From: Sipunculus nudus
Taxonomy: Eukaryota > Annelida > Sipuncula > Golfingiida > Sipunculidae
Direction of reading: 5' to 3'
Assembly: GCA_026874595.1 (NCBI GenBank)
Contig: CM049320.1
Location: 25,336,214-25,400,213 of the forward strand
Length of the DNA: 64,000 nucleotides
The position numbers were made by a program, and so were the translations under genes. Of this stretch, positions 40,117 to 51,494 are shown in pieces. A model generated the notes under the pieces. It saw only the letters and a list, made by a program, of their open reading frames with translations. It was not told the DNA's origin and made no database searches. Each line of letters starts with the position of its first letter. Position 1 is the stretch's first letter.

Positions 40117-40237
40117 TTAAAGCTGGCAATGTCGTTTAATTTCCTGGATCACCAATTTAACAACTTCTTCTCGTGAAGGCGAAGCGTTAATTTCCGTCAG
40201 CTGTGGCGCCCTCATGCGGCGATAAGCTTCAAGAAGC
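40117..40237 (-). CDS. CMPK2-A exon 5 (C-terminus)
   Basis: 121 nt, tttgcag|G CTT.., 39 codons and TAA. Encodes LLEAYRRMRAPQLTEINASP and then SREEVVKLVIQEIKRHCQL. The D/NASPSRE motif matches the vertebrate C-terminus. Confidence 0.95.
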
Positions 40238-43200
40238 CTGCAAACAAGGGAAAATTTAAATAATAGGATACCTTGCCGCGTTTATTTATTATTTCTTATA
40301 TACTATCTATAATGTGTTGAAACCTTGGCCTCTTTTTATAACTTAAAAAATGATTTCTGATATTAAACTTTTAACTTGAGAGTTTGGTGTGTCTGTATTC
40401 AAACGAGGCCAAGAAAATTAGGGGTCGTTAATCTCATTTACTCACAATCCTGGTCCGAATGTAGTGAAGCAAAAATTTAATCCCCAAATCAAAAGTCCCA
40501 AACAAGCTTTTGGACAACATGCCCATGGTTTGCCACAGTTTAATCAAATATTTGACTGATACTGTCAAGTTTGTTTAAGATTATTCTAAACATACATAAA
40601 AATAAAGTCACCAATCGAGGGTTGAAAGGCCATAATGGCTAGAGCCAATCAGAGCAAGATAACTATTTATTTCCTGTCTCAGGGTCACGGTTTTGTGCCA
40701 CCGGGCCGTGTGAATAAATCAGACTACGTGACCAGTAATATGTCAGTGAGGAATTTGTCAAATATTTTATCCAAGATCCCTTCTGTTTCGCAACCAATAC
40801 TCCTATGAACAGTAGAAATGTCAAGCTCACAATTTTTTCTTCGCAAGCATGAGGAAAGTGAACTCGAGTTCTGCAATCGCCTGGCCTACGTAAGAGAGAT
40901 CAAGTCAAGCAGCTTCAAGGCCCATTAATTCAAGCGTTTAACTAGTGGAAGCTGTATAACAGTGACCTTTTATTCTAAGTGATACAGTGTGTGATATTAG
41001 ACGGTTTTCTAATATAACAAACTCTATCGGAAAGGGGGAGGCTTGATTAAGAAGTGAGCCTGGAATTCATATTCCTAAGGTAGAAAGCCTTGGTTCCTAC
41101 AGTAGCTCCCAAATGCAGTAGTTCGCAAAGTGTTTGTTCCATTGTGTGATAAAAATCTTTAGCTCGTCAGCCCTGAAATTCAAAACCGTTACGATAAGGC
41201 AACGCCTTATCACTTTCTTAATAATGAGTTAAATAATATTACTATGAAGTCATTCCCTACCTCGCACGGAGCATGTGTTTATGCAACGTCTTCTCCTCTT
41301 CGGTTTCAACTCCACCTCTACTTCGCAGGCGCAGCTTCCTCACTTCCTCTGGCACTGTGAGTAAAATTGCGACATCCGGAACAATAAGATATTCAGGCCA
41401 GTTGTATACCCAGTGGCCGACAGGTGGCAGTGCAGTGACGTCACATCCGGCCGTCTCAGATGCCAGCGTGTAAGCCGTTGTACTGTGCCACCACCTGGAG
41501 AAAAGAAAGAAAAAAAGTGTTAAGAAGTGATTTCAACAACAGCTCACTGAAAACAATTTAAAACTAGAAATCCGCATTCTATTGAATGCAAGCTTCCGCC
41601 ATTCACTTTTCCGGCCCCATAACCCATGCTCCTTCGTGCATAAGTGGCCGTAGATTTGTAACTATTTCTTGATGACACCCCTGGGACTCGACCATGTTCC
41701 GGGTCCATTCTAAAATTTAATTGATTCTTTGCGGACCTTTTCACGAAATGCTATGAATATTTCATGAGATTTCGTTCATGATTGAGTGAGTTATGTTGTA
41801 AACAAACCAACACAAACACAAGAATCGGACTTAAGGCATACACTCCTGGCGAAGGCAATTATAAATGTGATCTGGTTCAGGTAACACTAGCATAGGCGGG
41901 TCTAATTACTTATTGCTTACTATTGCCATTGATAACCAAAATGTATGAACCTTAACAATAATATTTTATAAGGTTGGCACTTGGTTAATTAGGCCTCCAT
42001 CTCAATTAAACTCCTTGTTAATACTGCTTATAGCGCCATTGCGGCCCTCTTACATTACGATAAACGTACTTACAGCCAGGTGCCTTATATCCTTCAAAGA
42101 GGAACACATTTTAAGAGACTTTGAGGAAGCCCATATTTTCTACATTTTTGAGAGAGCCTCAAGGCCTGCAAGTATGCTGTCATTTGAAACAAACCAGACC
42201 AATCGTTAGCTGTTTGGTATAATTTCTAACAATACCTTCCGTGAGCGAGAACAATTCCAATTTAACTCAGCATTTTGGTAAATCCCTCCGCAGGTTTTTT
42301 TAATTTCTGACCGCATGAATCCAAGCATGTCTCGCACTCTTATTGGACGCAGCTAACTTGTACGCGATTCAGGAAATGACTCCTTACCACAGAGTTTCAG
42401 TTAGGGATGTTAGTTTACATGTTTTGTTTTGTGTTATTTCATCATTCGTGGCCTTATTTTAAGAAAAAGGGCTGTTTACCAAGATATGAATGCCACATGA
42501 TGGAAGATCACTGCAATGCATTCCTCAGTATGGTGGAGGGTTCAGCTCCCCCCCCCCCCCCCTTTCAAGCCGCGGTAACTTTAGTAAAGGGTTTCGGACC
42601 TAATTTTGCGGCCTGGACCCCTCCCCCCTTCTGGACCTGGGTAATTTTTTTGTTTTGTCATAAGTCCTCCAGCATTGGACCCCTTTATCATAAATCTGGG
42701 ATCGGCCCCTAAGATAATATATTTGGCGGTCTCTGTGTGTATTGGTTTGATCACTGGCACTCACCTGTCAACGATAACAATTGATTTTACTGCTGCTTCC
42801 CTAATCTGTTTGGAGGCGAGAAAGTTAGCGATAGTAAAGTACGCTCGTCGTACCAGCCCAGGTTGGCTGTCAAAGTGAGGACGCACGTGCAGAACGACAT
42901 CTGGTGGCGACTTAAGCAATTTCGCTTTTAGCTGACCCTGCAAGTTTCTAGTCAAGGTTGTCTTTCCTGAGTAAAAAAAAAACAATTTCTTCGAAGTATT
43001 ATTTTTTCAAATCAACTAATGTAGAAGTACATAATTGATATAGATGGAATTCAGATATAGAACTATGGTTATAATTTGTTTGACTTAGAAAAAGACGTTA
43101 ATATGAAAGTTTAAACAAACATATCAAGCAAGCATGCTTCAGTGAATTATATAACAGCAGAACTTTTCATAAGTTTTAAGAAACTAATGACACAATCCGC

Positions 43201-46200
43201 ACAAGGACAAGTGGTATAAACATGATAAAAAGGTTACAAATCATATGACATTTATTTATCTTCGATAGCAGTGGTACCCCCTGCGGGTAGAAGACGAAAT
43301 CATTTCATTTCGTGGCATTGAGACCGTCAAACTCTTAAAGAACCAAGTGACAGGAAAAAAGAATACTAATACCAGTGTCGCTACCGAGAGGCTGATCTAA
43401 TTATTACCTACGCCAGGTGGGTACGCTTTCCTCCATGTTCGTATGTTTGTGTGTTTGGGTGATTGTTCTCATCATATTTCATGCCATCATGATCGGAAAA
43501 GTTCTTATAAAAGTTCAGGAGACCTCGGAAATGTGCCAATGAAGTACCGTTTAGACTTTGATAAGTGTCTCGCTCATGATACGGATCAAGAAACTTGGCA
43601 GGAAGGACTTCCAGGAATATTCACAACTTTCCAATTATGTTCTATTGAACATGGGAATATTGGCCGCATAAGTGAATGCAAGCACCTGTTGTTAAACGTA
43701 TGCACCAATGAACCTGGCAATATGGGCCACATAGTGAATGAAAAACATGGGGTGCGGAGTCCACCATATTAAGGACCGCCCACATTGCGGAGGCCTGAAC
43801 CCCTTTAGAAAGTATATTTCTAGTTTATATTTTTTCCTATCTTTGATGTCAAGCCCATAAATACAACGAAGATCATGTGAATCCGAGAAAGTGCAGCAAA
43901 GTCAGGTATGTGTAACGTTAACTAACGGTATCTATCTGTGAATGCCCATCTTTTGTCTCAATAAATCTTGCCCCTGAATGGAGGTTGACCAAGTTCCATG
44001 GTCATGTGACCGAACGGTGGTGTCTTATGTAGGGAAACTTAGGGACTATTTTATGTAACACTTGCCCGTGGCATCAAGTCCTTCCACGACAATGACAGGA
44101 TGAGCTCTAGGTTTGTCGGTTTCTGGAACCTCATTTCTTTTTTCTGTGACCCTTAGAACTTCTTCGGCTTCGGGGGTTCCGTGCTGTTACAAAAAATCAC
44201 AACGTCTTATGAGTACATTTCAGTTGCTTCCGCGGGCTTCACATTTAGACATGGTTTTAACCGAGCTACTAAATAAGCAAGGCGACTATTTAAGACCCGG
44301 TGTCTGGTAAAAGAACAGTATTGTATTTATAGGTATTGAATATATAATAAAACATTTGAAATGTACAAACATGAAATAATTGGGTCCTTGACTTAAGAGC
44401 AGTCAGTGATCAGACCAGTTGTATGGGATTATGGGGCGGGTAAATACTACTGGGACCAAGTATCGAACGCTGTTTTACATTTGCTAACTCGTATTTACCA
44501 TATAACGCATAGGTAATCCTCAGCAAATACAGCCGTTGTGACATTTAAAAAAAAACACTGAAAGATGAAACGTACATTGCCCGTACAAACGGTCTCGACA
44601 AGTAATACATAGTTGCCTGTGTAAGATTAAGATTTCAATTTGAATTAGAAATAAATCTGAACGCGAAAAATAAAAACAAATATGAAACACGAAAATCTTC
44701 TTCTTCCAAATGGGTATGTTATACATTAAAGGGGCCTATTCACATACCAGGCATGTTACATATTCTTGAAAATTATGGTGTTTTCTCCTTAGAACTTTTT
44801 GGTGTCTGGCAAAGTTTCCCTCTAGATCCGTTTGCTTAATCTTGAACACGAGTTTGAATGAGATTGCAGTGGGTGGTTCAAAACATCAGTGGTTCAGCAC
44901 AAGAACATAGTACGCATGCCACCTGACGAATCAAGCTTTTAAGCTTCAAACCAGTGTTTCTACTTTCATGTTTCCTCTCTTTGTTTGACAGTTGTTGTAC
45001 ATCCTCTGGTTGGGCAGTGTTGTTGTGGTAAACAGGTAAATGAGGAGTAGGTTTACTCATACACAGAACCATAACATCGTAAACAAAAAGGTAATTTGAG
45101 ATATAAATCCGTGTGCTGGGATGGTTTTGTTTAAAACGTTTGAATTCAGCCAAAATGAACTTAAGGTATGAGTCTCTCACACCACACACGCGGCCGATAT
45201 ATATTTCCCGGGAACTTTTACGCAGAAATCCAGAAAAGTCACTCAACGTCTATGGGTACAACGAAACAGATTTATTCTTATAACGTCCCAGAATTGGCCT
45301 TCACCGTCGTAGACTGGCGCCAGTCTCACAATACAATTCTGCAACAGTTCTTTGGCTTTCGTCCGCCGTAAATTGGCTCGAACTTCACAAAATACAAAGC
45401 CCACGAAAATTTTAACGCCCTCCTCCGCTAATTAACACTCTCTCCGGGTAATTAAACGCTCTCCCAGACCAATAAAACGTCCTAACGCGGAACTCGACCA
45501 ACAGTCCTTCTAACGCAAATCTGTCTCTCGTGACACGTCCTCTGTAAAGATTTTTAGCCCTGACTCACTCACCGTGGCTTTGGAGCCAGTTTTTTTATTT
45601 ACCTGACACTAGAAACTTCGAGAGAGCACTAGTCAACGAATATTCTACAGACTCTTCTACATAGAAATTACCAGCTAAGGCATCGAGAACCATCTAGACC
45701 TTCAGAATCTTCTGTCAGCTAATCATAACAAACTGTAGCCTAGTAAGTTCTATTATGTGACACATAAACAAACCGATCTGCCGATCAACACAAATAATGA
45801 TGAAGATAAACACAACACCATTCAATGTTATTAACTAAGTTTCCTTGACTATATCTTATTATCCGATGAGGTTCTCATTTAACATAACCTGAACTGGTAA
45901 ATACATTTGTGTCAGAGTTAAACATGTAATATTGTAAATGATTATATACCTTTAAGTTTATAAACATACGGCTCACCTCTTGTAACACTTGAATTGCGTC
46001 CTCTACGGATCTGAAAACAGCACTGTGACCTTCAGCGAGATAGATTGGATGAACAAGAGGAGGCGGCGCGGGAACCAGCTCGTATCGGTCAATCATCCGC
46101 TTGTTCTCCGTCCGTATCAACTCCTGAATGACTTTAACACCATCAGTACGGTAATGAAAAAAATACGTCTGCTCATACTTTTTTGCGTTATCAGTTACTT

Positions 46201-46639
46201 TATCAATATTCGGTTCTTTGTCTGTTTCTTGGGAAAAAGATATAAAACAACATTTCTCATAATCAGGTCCCTCATCAACGAAAGTGAAACCACTGAAGAT
46301 GTCAGCAGACTGCAGCTTCCTCAGTTCGCCGATCAGCTGCCGATGCCGTGCCTGATGGCTTACTCTGGCGGCCAGGCCAGTTCCTGAGTGTCCGGGGCTC
46401 AAACTGAACACGTCACCAGCAGTAAAAAATTCAAAAAGAGTTTTCCTATTCTGTTCAGTTATATCAACTTGACCTAGTTTTTTAGATTGGTGACCTTGAC
46501 CTATATCCACTTCTTGAACGACACGGCAGGTGGTGTCTTTATTGCTGACGTCATTTTGGTGACGGAAGTAATGGATATTCTCGTTGTAGATAACTGCAGA
46601 AATGCATTTCTGCTTTCTCTGCGCCATCATTCGACTCAT
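40117..46639 (-). CDS. UMP-CMP kinase 2, copy A (whole gene, 5 coding exons)
   Basis: Exons in transcript order: 46639-45977, 44183-44066, 42966-42765, 41494-41261 and 40237-40117, giving 1338 nt and 445 residues (human CMPK2: 449). The N-terminal half (about residues 1-250) is the poorly conserved CMPK2-specific part. The C-terminal half is a thymidylate-kinase fold: P-loop GLDATGKTT (about residues 256-264), LLKSPP, RRAYFTIANF, the VDRWWHSTTAYTLASE motif, VPDVAILLTVPEEVR, a lid-like LRLRSRGG, and INASPSREEVV near the end. CMPK2 phosphorylates UMP, CMP and dUMP/dCMP (mitochondrial in vertebrates) and is thought to feed CTP to viperin. It lies head-to-head with viperin 5 kb away, as in vertebrates. 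Start choice is uncertain: ATGs at 46639, 46630 and 46627 are in frame, and a good acceptor (ttttttgtcag|G) sits just upstream at 46650, so an upstream 5' exon is likely. Confidence 0.93.
41261..41494 (-). CDS. CMPK2-A exon 4 (DR-W motif and lid)
   Basis: 234 nt, tctccag|G TGG..GCG AG|GTAGGG. Encodes WWHSTTAYTLASETAG, VYNWPEYLIVPDVAILLTVP and RSRGGVETEEEKTLHKHMLR. The DRWWHST sequence replaces the vertebrate DRYWHST. Shares a 41-codon stretch with copy B. Confidence 0.95.
42260..42545 (+). repeat. dispersed repeat, pair of 38040-38345
   Basis: Same word order as the 38.0-38.3 kb copy (for example 'tttctgaccgcatgaatcca'). It sits in intron 3 of CMPK2 copy A. Confidence 0.75.
42535..42720 (+). 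repeat. dispersed repeat with C-run head, copy 2
   Basis: 'aagggtttcggacctaattt', 'tgcggcctggacccctcccc' and 'tccagcattggacccctt' match 19220-19440. It directly follows the 42.26 kb repeat and ends 45 bp before exon 3 of CMPK2-A. Confidence 0.65.
42765..42966 (-). CDS. CMPK2-A exon 3 (kinase core)
   Basis: 202 nt, ttactcag|GA AAG ACA ACC..GAC AG|GTGAGT, phase 1 to 2. Encodes (G)KTTLTRNLQGQLKAKLLKSP, FDSQPGLVRRAYFTIANFLA and IVIVDR. These match vertebrate CMPK2 closely, including the LKSPP and R-R-A motifs. Confidence 0.96.
43407..43828 (+). mobile_element. CCTCCGCC-end element, diverged copy
   Basis: 'cctacgccaggtgggtac' at the left and 'ttgcggaggcctgaac', 'tttctagttta' at the right. It creates a 109-codon open frame (43443-43772) that is not a gene. 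Lies in intron 2 of CMPK2-A. Confidence 0.6.
44061..44065 (-). other. non-canonical GC splice donor (GCAAG)
   Basis: On the minus strand the exon 2/intron 2 border is ACGG|GCAAGT. A GT donor is absent and only this site restores the Walker A motif with the acceptor at 42967. GC-AG introns are a known minority class spliced by the U2 machinery. Confidence 0.85.
44066..44183 (-). CDS. CMPK2-A exon 2 (first half of P-loop)
   Basis: 118 nt, tgtaacag|CAC GGA... Encodes HGTPEAEEVLRV and then HPVIVVEGLDAT plus the first base of Gly. It ends ACG G|GCAAGT: the donor is GC, not GT, with an otherwise perfect AAGT context. Joining to exon 3 restores GLDATGKTT, so the boundary is secure. Confidence 0.92.
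44728..45760. repeat. dispersed repeat block in CMPK2-A intron 1
   Basis: 44728-45140 pairs with 1667-2115. The rest (45140-45760) is low in repeats inside the window except 'aacagatttattctt', shared with 11526. The reverse strand of that word holds an AATAAA signal. Possibly a composite retroelement remnant; no coding domain seen. Confidence 0.4.
45977..46639 (-). CDS. CMPK2-A exon 1 coding part (N-terminal domain)
   Basis: 221 codons, ending VLQE|GTGAGC in phase 0. It contains NENIHYFRHQ, HSGTGLAARVSHQARHRQLI and, later, VPAPPPLVHPIYLAEGHSAV, which line up with the vertebrate CMPK2 N-terminal region ('..VVPVPEPPLHPVV..'). The exon probably begins at 46649 behind a strong acceptor. The region just upstream is a 23-bp minisatellite. 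The antisense frame at 45989-46387 is a shadow. Confidence 0.88.
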
Positions 46640-46654
46640 CAACCTCTTCCTGAC

Positions 46655-47095
46655 AAAAAAGGTATATCTACTGATGATGCACAAGTATCTGAAGATGATG
46701 CACAAGTTTATCTACCGATGATGCACAAGCATATCCACCTGCAACGCACAAGTATATGTACCGATGATGCACAGGTATATATACCAATCCTACTCAAGCA
46801 TATCTACCGACGATGCACAAGTATATCTTATGGTGATGCACAAGTATATCTGCCAATGACACACAAGTATATCTACAGGAGACGAACAAGTATATCCATC
46901 CAAAATGCACAAGCATATCTACCGATGACGCACAAGTATATATGCCGATGATGCACAGGTATATATACCCATTATGCCCAAGAATATCTACTGATGGTGC
47001 ACAAGTACATCTATCGAAGATGCACACGTTAATCTGCAGATGATGCCCAAATGTATCTATTATAATATACACCGATGATGCACAAGCTCAAATCT
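46655..47095. repeat. 23-bp minisatellite upstream of CMPK2-A
   Basis: About 18 imperfect units of GATGATGCACAAGTATATCT plus ACC. Because 3 x 23 = 69, all three frames cycle, producing long but meaningless ORFs (46487-46951 + and 46794-47072 -). It begins within 10 bp of the predicted acceptor of CMPK2 exon 1. Confidence 0.9.
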
Positions 47096-48120
47096 GCACT
47101 TCTTTTTTTTCTTTATATATATCCAAAGAGTACAATATTGTATTGAATCCCTCCCTCCGAACCAAACTCTAAGCACAAAAGGGAAGAAGAATTCTATTAG
47201 CCAGGAGTGTGAGCTTTCAAAAATCTGCTTGCTACTGTTAACGTTCATTGCGGCCTATACAGTCTGTAAACTAAAAATGGTGATGGATGCATATTATCTA
47301 AAGCATGTGTATGGACTTCGATATAACTGCACATTGCGTGGTCATGTAGCCTTACATCGTGGGATATCACTTTAATCTTAGCTATCCAGGCAAATACCAA
47401 ATAAATACCCAACGTTTTGTGTATAAAAGTCATGTTGACATTAACTTATGTTAACTTATATCAAACACTAGCGTTTACCAATTGGACATAGATAACGCGA
47501 TTTATTAGTTTTCCGTGTACAAAGAAACGCCAAATAAAAAATGTGTAAATATGCCTATCATAAATCAGACAATATAAAACTGAAAACAGGTTACATAAAA
47601 GCCGTAACACCTACGTGTGTACAGTGTGTGTCGATTGCTTAAGGTATCAAACTGGCAAGAAATCCCTATTTTTCAAATCAATCCAAACGTTGTTTTAAAT
47701 TCATATATGAACCATAAAGTGTACATTATTTTAAATCTGGTATGATGTTCTTTATGATGGTAGACATTATTTTTAACTTTCATAACTTTTAACTTTTAAC
47801 TTGTAACTTTTTTAATGTTAACATGTCGCTATTGTAAGCACCCAGTAACAGCAAAATCACGTTAAGCAGGCTACTATTAGTCAAGGTTCTTACCTTGAAA
47901 ATCATACAGGGAATAAAAATGAATCCGTAGATGATTTCCAATGCGTTTTGTCACATCTTACGAAAATGCGAACAGTCGAATGATATTTAAATCAATTATT
48001 ACCTGAATTGCACTTAGGAATCAACAGATCGTAAATTTGTAAAACAAAGGCACCGCAAAACAGAGCATCCCTTTGCACGGGAGCATAATTATACTTGGTA
48101 TTTTACACAGTGTGAAAACC
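47096..48120. other. no gene recognised
   Basis: AT-rich intergenic DNA between the divergent CMPK2 and viperin genes. No repeat or ORF of note. Confidence 0.4.
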
Positions 48121-48560
48121 AGGAGAGCAGCTCTGTGACCTTCATCTCCAACCCCGTGACCTCCTTTTAGGAAGAGTCCTTCATGTGTGGATGAGCCATA
48201 TGTGAAAGATGTAGTTTTTGGTAGAATGGTTTGGCTTAAAATGGTCCATAGGCTTTTTCGTGAAAATTGGTCCTGTTGCCTTGACCTTTGACCTCGTGAC
48301 CTCAAAATCGATAGGATTATTCACCCATAAGAGGGTGAGCCATTTGTGAAAGATTAACGGTTATGGTCCATCGGTTTGGCTTAAAAAGGGCCCACAAGCT
48401 TTAACAAGAAGTGAGACCGGTTACCTTGACCTTCGACCCTGTGACCTCAAAATCGATAGGGTCCTAATCTATGGATGGGTGAGTCATATGTGAAGGTCTG
48501 AAAGGTTTTGATCTAACAGTTTGGCTTATAATCAGTCCACCACCCAATTCCGGGCGGACG
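48120..48560 (+). repeat. three ~140-bp units rich in TGACCT half-sites
   Basis: GTGACC anchors at 48156, 48296 and 48441. Each unit has 'ccttgacc', 'gtgacctc.aaatcgatagg', 'gtgagccatatgtgaaag' and 'ggtttggctta'. Clusters such as CCTTGACCTTTGACCTCGTG are direct repeats of the nuclear-receptor half-site TGACCT. Non-coding. Confidence 0.8.
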
Positions 48561-49110
48561 GACGGACTCACGAACGGAGGTGTTACTATAACCCCTCCTG
48601 TAACTTTGTTATGAAAGTGCAGTATCCCCTGCTAAAACTATCACTTTTTCTGGGTTTTTGCATAAGATATTTTCGACATTTGGTGAAGTACCCGCATGTG
48701 ACCAAAATATTGATCATCATAGTCCCATAACTTGACAGGAGGGAGTATTTTAACGAAACTCGAAAATATATGCAGTTATATGATGATAACAGTTTACAGA
48801 ACTTCATGAGCGCATTGATTGAAGTATGTGTGGTCGGAGCCTACATAACTACCTCGGCGAGTAACCTACCTGACCTTTCCTGTGTGTTACTGTGAGTCTA
48901 GCTGCCCTTGTCTCCGCTGGCTCCAGCGCGAAATGACGAAATCGCCGGGTTTAACACACTTTTGACTGACTGACTGACTGAAAGTGAGATTGGCGCTCGA
49001 GCCAGTCACAGGTCTCCGGAAAAGTCGACCCGCACTGGCCCTCTCAGCAAAGACAAAGTTTGACAGATTGAGTCGGTTTTACAGTAAGATATTAAAAGCG
49101 AACGTAGAAA
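48561..49110. other. no gene recognised
   Basis: No coding exon seen. A TGAC tetranucleotide run lies at 48963-48980. Confidence 0.4.
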
Positions 49111-49114
49111 ACAC

Positions 49115-49290
49115 TGATATAGTTGAAGACCGTAGTGAGAGAGGTAGGAAGCCGGAGAAACCGGAGAGAACCACCGACCTTGGACGGGCCACTACAACCC
49201 ATTCTCATGGCAGCGCCTCCATGGGATCGAACCTTGGTCGCCAGCTATGAAAGCCGGGAGTTTTACCGGTCAGCTGCCAAGGCTCCAAAG
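49115..49290 (-). mobile_element. tRNA-like SINE, family 3, reverse copy
   Basis: On the minus strand: 'atagctggcgaccaaggttc', 'gatccc', 'gggttgtagtggcccgtcc' and 'aaggt', the same order as 15515-15640. The tail 'gttctctccggtttctccgg' lies downstream. Confidence 0.6.
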
Positions 49291-49708
49291 GCACTGGTAA
49301 AAAAACGCATATTTAAGCAAAATTCGATCGGCAGCATATTTCAGGGCGTATAACTTAGAAAGTGTGGGTATGATCGAGATACCTATATTGAACCAAACTT
49401 GCGGTCTCATCGTTATCTGATTTATATATTTCCGGGAAAAGTGGTAGACCTATATATGTAATAGTTTGAACGACACAGGCATGTACGTATACAAACTAAC
49501 GCCAACCGGTGTCTTACCTGGAATATGTAACTCAAAGGGCACAGTAGATTAATATACACACGATACACATATACACACGATAGACTGATTATATGTTATG
49601 GATGGTGGACCTAGTGCCACACGTATACGAATATATATACATATATACATAGATATGTATATATTTATATATACATGACAAGTAAAAATATAAAAATTCA
49701 TATATTAT

Positions 49709-49747
<39 letters not shown>

Positions 49748-50330
49748 TACATAAATGACTTAAGACTTATAAACTAGATATATACACTAAATTATCGATA
49801 ACGATTTGTGAACTTGTTGACATTATTGTATTTCATACATACACGCAAAAGTCACACACACACACCCTCACCCATGTCCACACACACGTATAGCTACATC
49901 CACAGCAGCATCGTCAATGAAAAGCAATGAAAGACGAACACACAGACACGCACACACATATAGATATCTGCACAGGAGTTTGGATACTTATAGTACAAAG
50001 AGCACTGTAGGTACTAGGCAGATTGCACGCGGACATACACGGACGTACACACTTGCAATTAAACTTCAAATAGTTAACATGCACCAAAAATAGACGACAT
50101 GCAAACTCTCGAAAAACAAAATCTACAGTTCTATAATGTGAGAAAGGTTAACACGCCAACATACACACGACAGTTCTGTCGAGAATAAGCAATTCAGAGA
50201 GCACGGTATAAAGAAAACTTACGAACGGACGGACACCATCACGTGTTAATTAGATAAAAAAAAGTGGTAAAAACGAATATAATGTATGAACGATACACAC
50301 CCGCACATGCAGAAGCGTACAGGTGGCTTT
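49291..50330. other. no gene recognised; TA and CA-rich
   Basis: A TA run at 49711-49746 and scattered ACACAC words at 49850-50200. No coding segment. Confidence 0.45.
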
Positions 50331-50333
50331 GAC

Positions 50334-50633
50334 GAACAGCTGAATTTATGGTACACTGCACGGGATTTTTCAATGCTCGGTCTGATATAGGGTACATATA
50401 TATGCAAACGCGTACTGAAAACAGGTGTTACCAACTTGGTACAAAAAGGTCGCTGTTGTTTAAGTTTGTTCAACCAGAAAGCACGGGATCAACCAGTACA
50501 CGGGATCTCTCATTGCATGGTCTGAAACAGTGTATATGGATGTAAACGCGTAAAGAATATGGGTGTAAACAGGTTGGTCCAGAAAGGTCACTTTTATTGA
50601 AGGTGGTCCAACCTGAAAGCTTACAATTCGTTC
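50334..50633 (+). repeat. tandem duplication of ~145-bp unit
   Basis: Units at about 50334-50479 and 50480-50633 share 'cacgggat', 'ggtctga', 'aaacgcgta', 'acaggttg' and 'agaaaggtc' in order. Confidence 0.6.
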
Positions 50634-50681
50634 CCTCTGCTTTCGTTTTTCTGTTTCTGTTTATTACTAACTTGCTACAGA

Positions 50682-50730
<49 letters not shown>

Positions 50731-50790
50731 ATATATATATATATAATTACTGTCTACAGATGAATATATATATATATATATATATATCTA

Positions 50791-50855
<65 letters not shown>

Positions 50856-50870
50856 CATATATTCTAGACC
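50682..50870. repeat. TA/CT compound microsatellite
   Basis: Two TA tracts, each preceded by 'acagatgaatatata', and a short CT run between TA blocks. It gives the mixed IYIYIY/ERERDR frame on the minus strand, not a gene. Confidence 0.9.
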
Positions 50871-50871
50871 G

Positions 50872-50975
50872 TCAAAAATTGGTCTGAAACCGTTGGAAAA
50901 GATAGCGGTGGTGGGAAAAAAAGGGGGGGGCCGACCCCATGGACTCCTCCGGATCCGCCTCTGACCCGGACTGAA
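50872..50975 (-). repeat. dispersed G/C-run repeat, partial reverse copy
   Basis: 'ggtctgaaaccgttggaaaa' and 'ggcggatcc' context resemble the reverse of 19220-19320. Short and diverged. Confidence 0.4.
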
Positions 50976-51465
50976 GCTTACATTTGTAACAGATACAGAC
51001 AGAAACTTACAGATAGGCACTGGAAATAATAAGTGTAATGAAACGAAGTAAAAATAATTGGGTATACAAATCAGTGAGAGGCAGTGGACTATATGACTGT
51101 ATATGACTGTTGAAGAAGGGTATGATTAAAGGAATTACTTATACTCACTACACTGTGCTAATGTGTATCTCATTTACATATAACGTCTACGGCACCGTCA
51201 TGGTCAGCATTTTAAGGAAACCTAATATGCATCTTTCTGGGAAGTTTGGAATTTCCAGAATGGTCACTTTTGAGAGACGGCGAACGTTCTGGTTCTGTAT
51301 TGTGCGTGAAGCGCAGGTAACCTACAACATTCAATACCATTCGGTCGAACAATTCTCCTTATTATTTTATATAAAACGGAGTGTTGTGAATACATACATT
51401 CACTGTGTTCGATTAAAGGTTTAATGTGTTGACAGTATTATTTGCCGCACGATGTGAATATTCTT

Positions 51466-51475
51466 GGGAATTCCC
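51466..51475. promoter_or_regulatory. kappa-B site
   Basis: GGGAATTCCC, a perfect palindromic match to the Rel/NF-kappa-B consensus GGGRNNYYCC, about 200 bp upstream of the inferred transcription start. Confidence 0.6.
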
Positions 51476-51476
51476 G

Positions 51477-51494
51477 TTTCGGCTTCCGTTTTTC
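51477..51494. promoter_or_regulatory. ISRE/IRF-like site
   Basis: TTTCGGCTTCCGTTTTTC has three TTC/TTTC cores with 2-bp spacing, close to the IRF consensus TTTCNNTTTC (C for T in the second core). It abuts the kappa-B site, an arrangement seen in interferon-response enhancers. Confidence 0.45.

Noticed and set aside
43443-43772. 109-codon ORF on the + strand
   Set aside because: Lies in a dispersed CCTCCGCC-end element inside a CMPK2 intron; no domain.
44113-44310. 65-codon ORF on the + strand
   Set aside because: Antisense to CMPK2 exon 2.
45989-46387. 132-codon ORF on the + strand
   Set aside because: Antisense shadow of CMPK2 exon 1.
46487-46951. 154-codon ORF on the + strand and its minus-strand partner at 46794-47072
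   Set aside because: Products of the 23-bp minisatellite cycling through frames, partly overlapping CMPK2 exon 1.
46655-47095. CRISPR-like array
   Set aside because: Units are directly adjacent and diverged, with no unique spacers, in a eukaryotic gene region.
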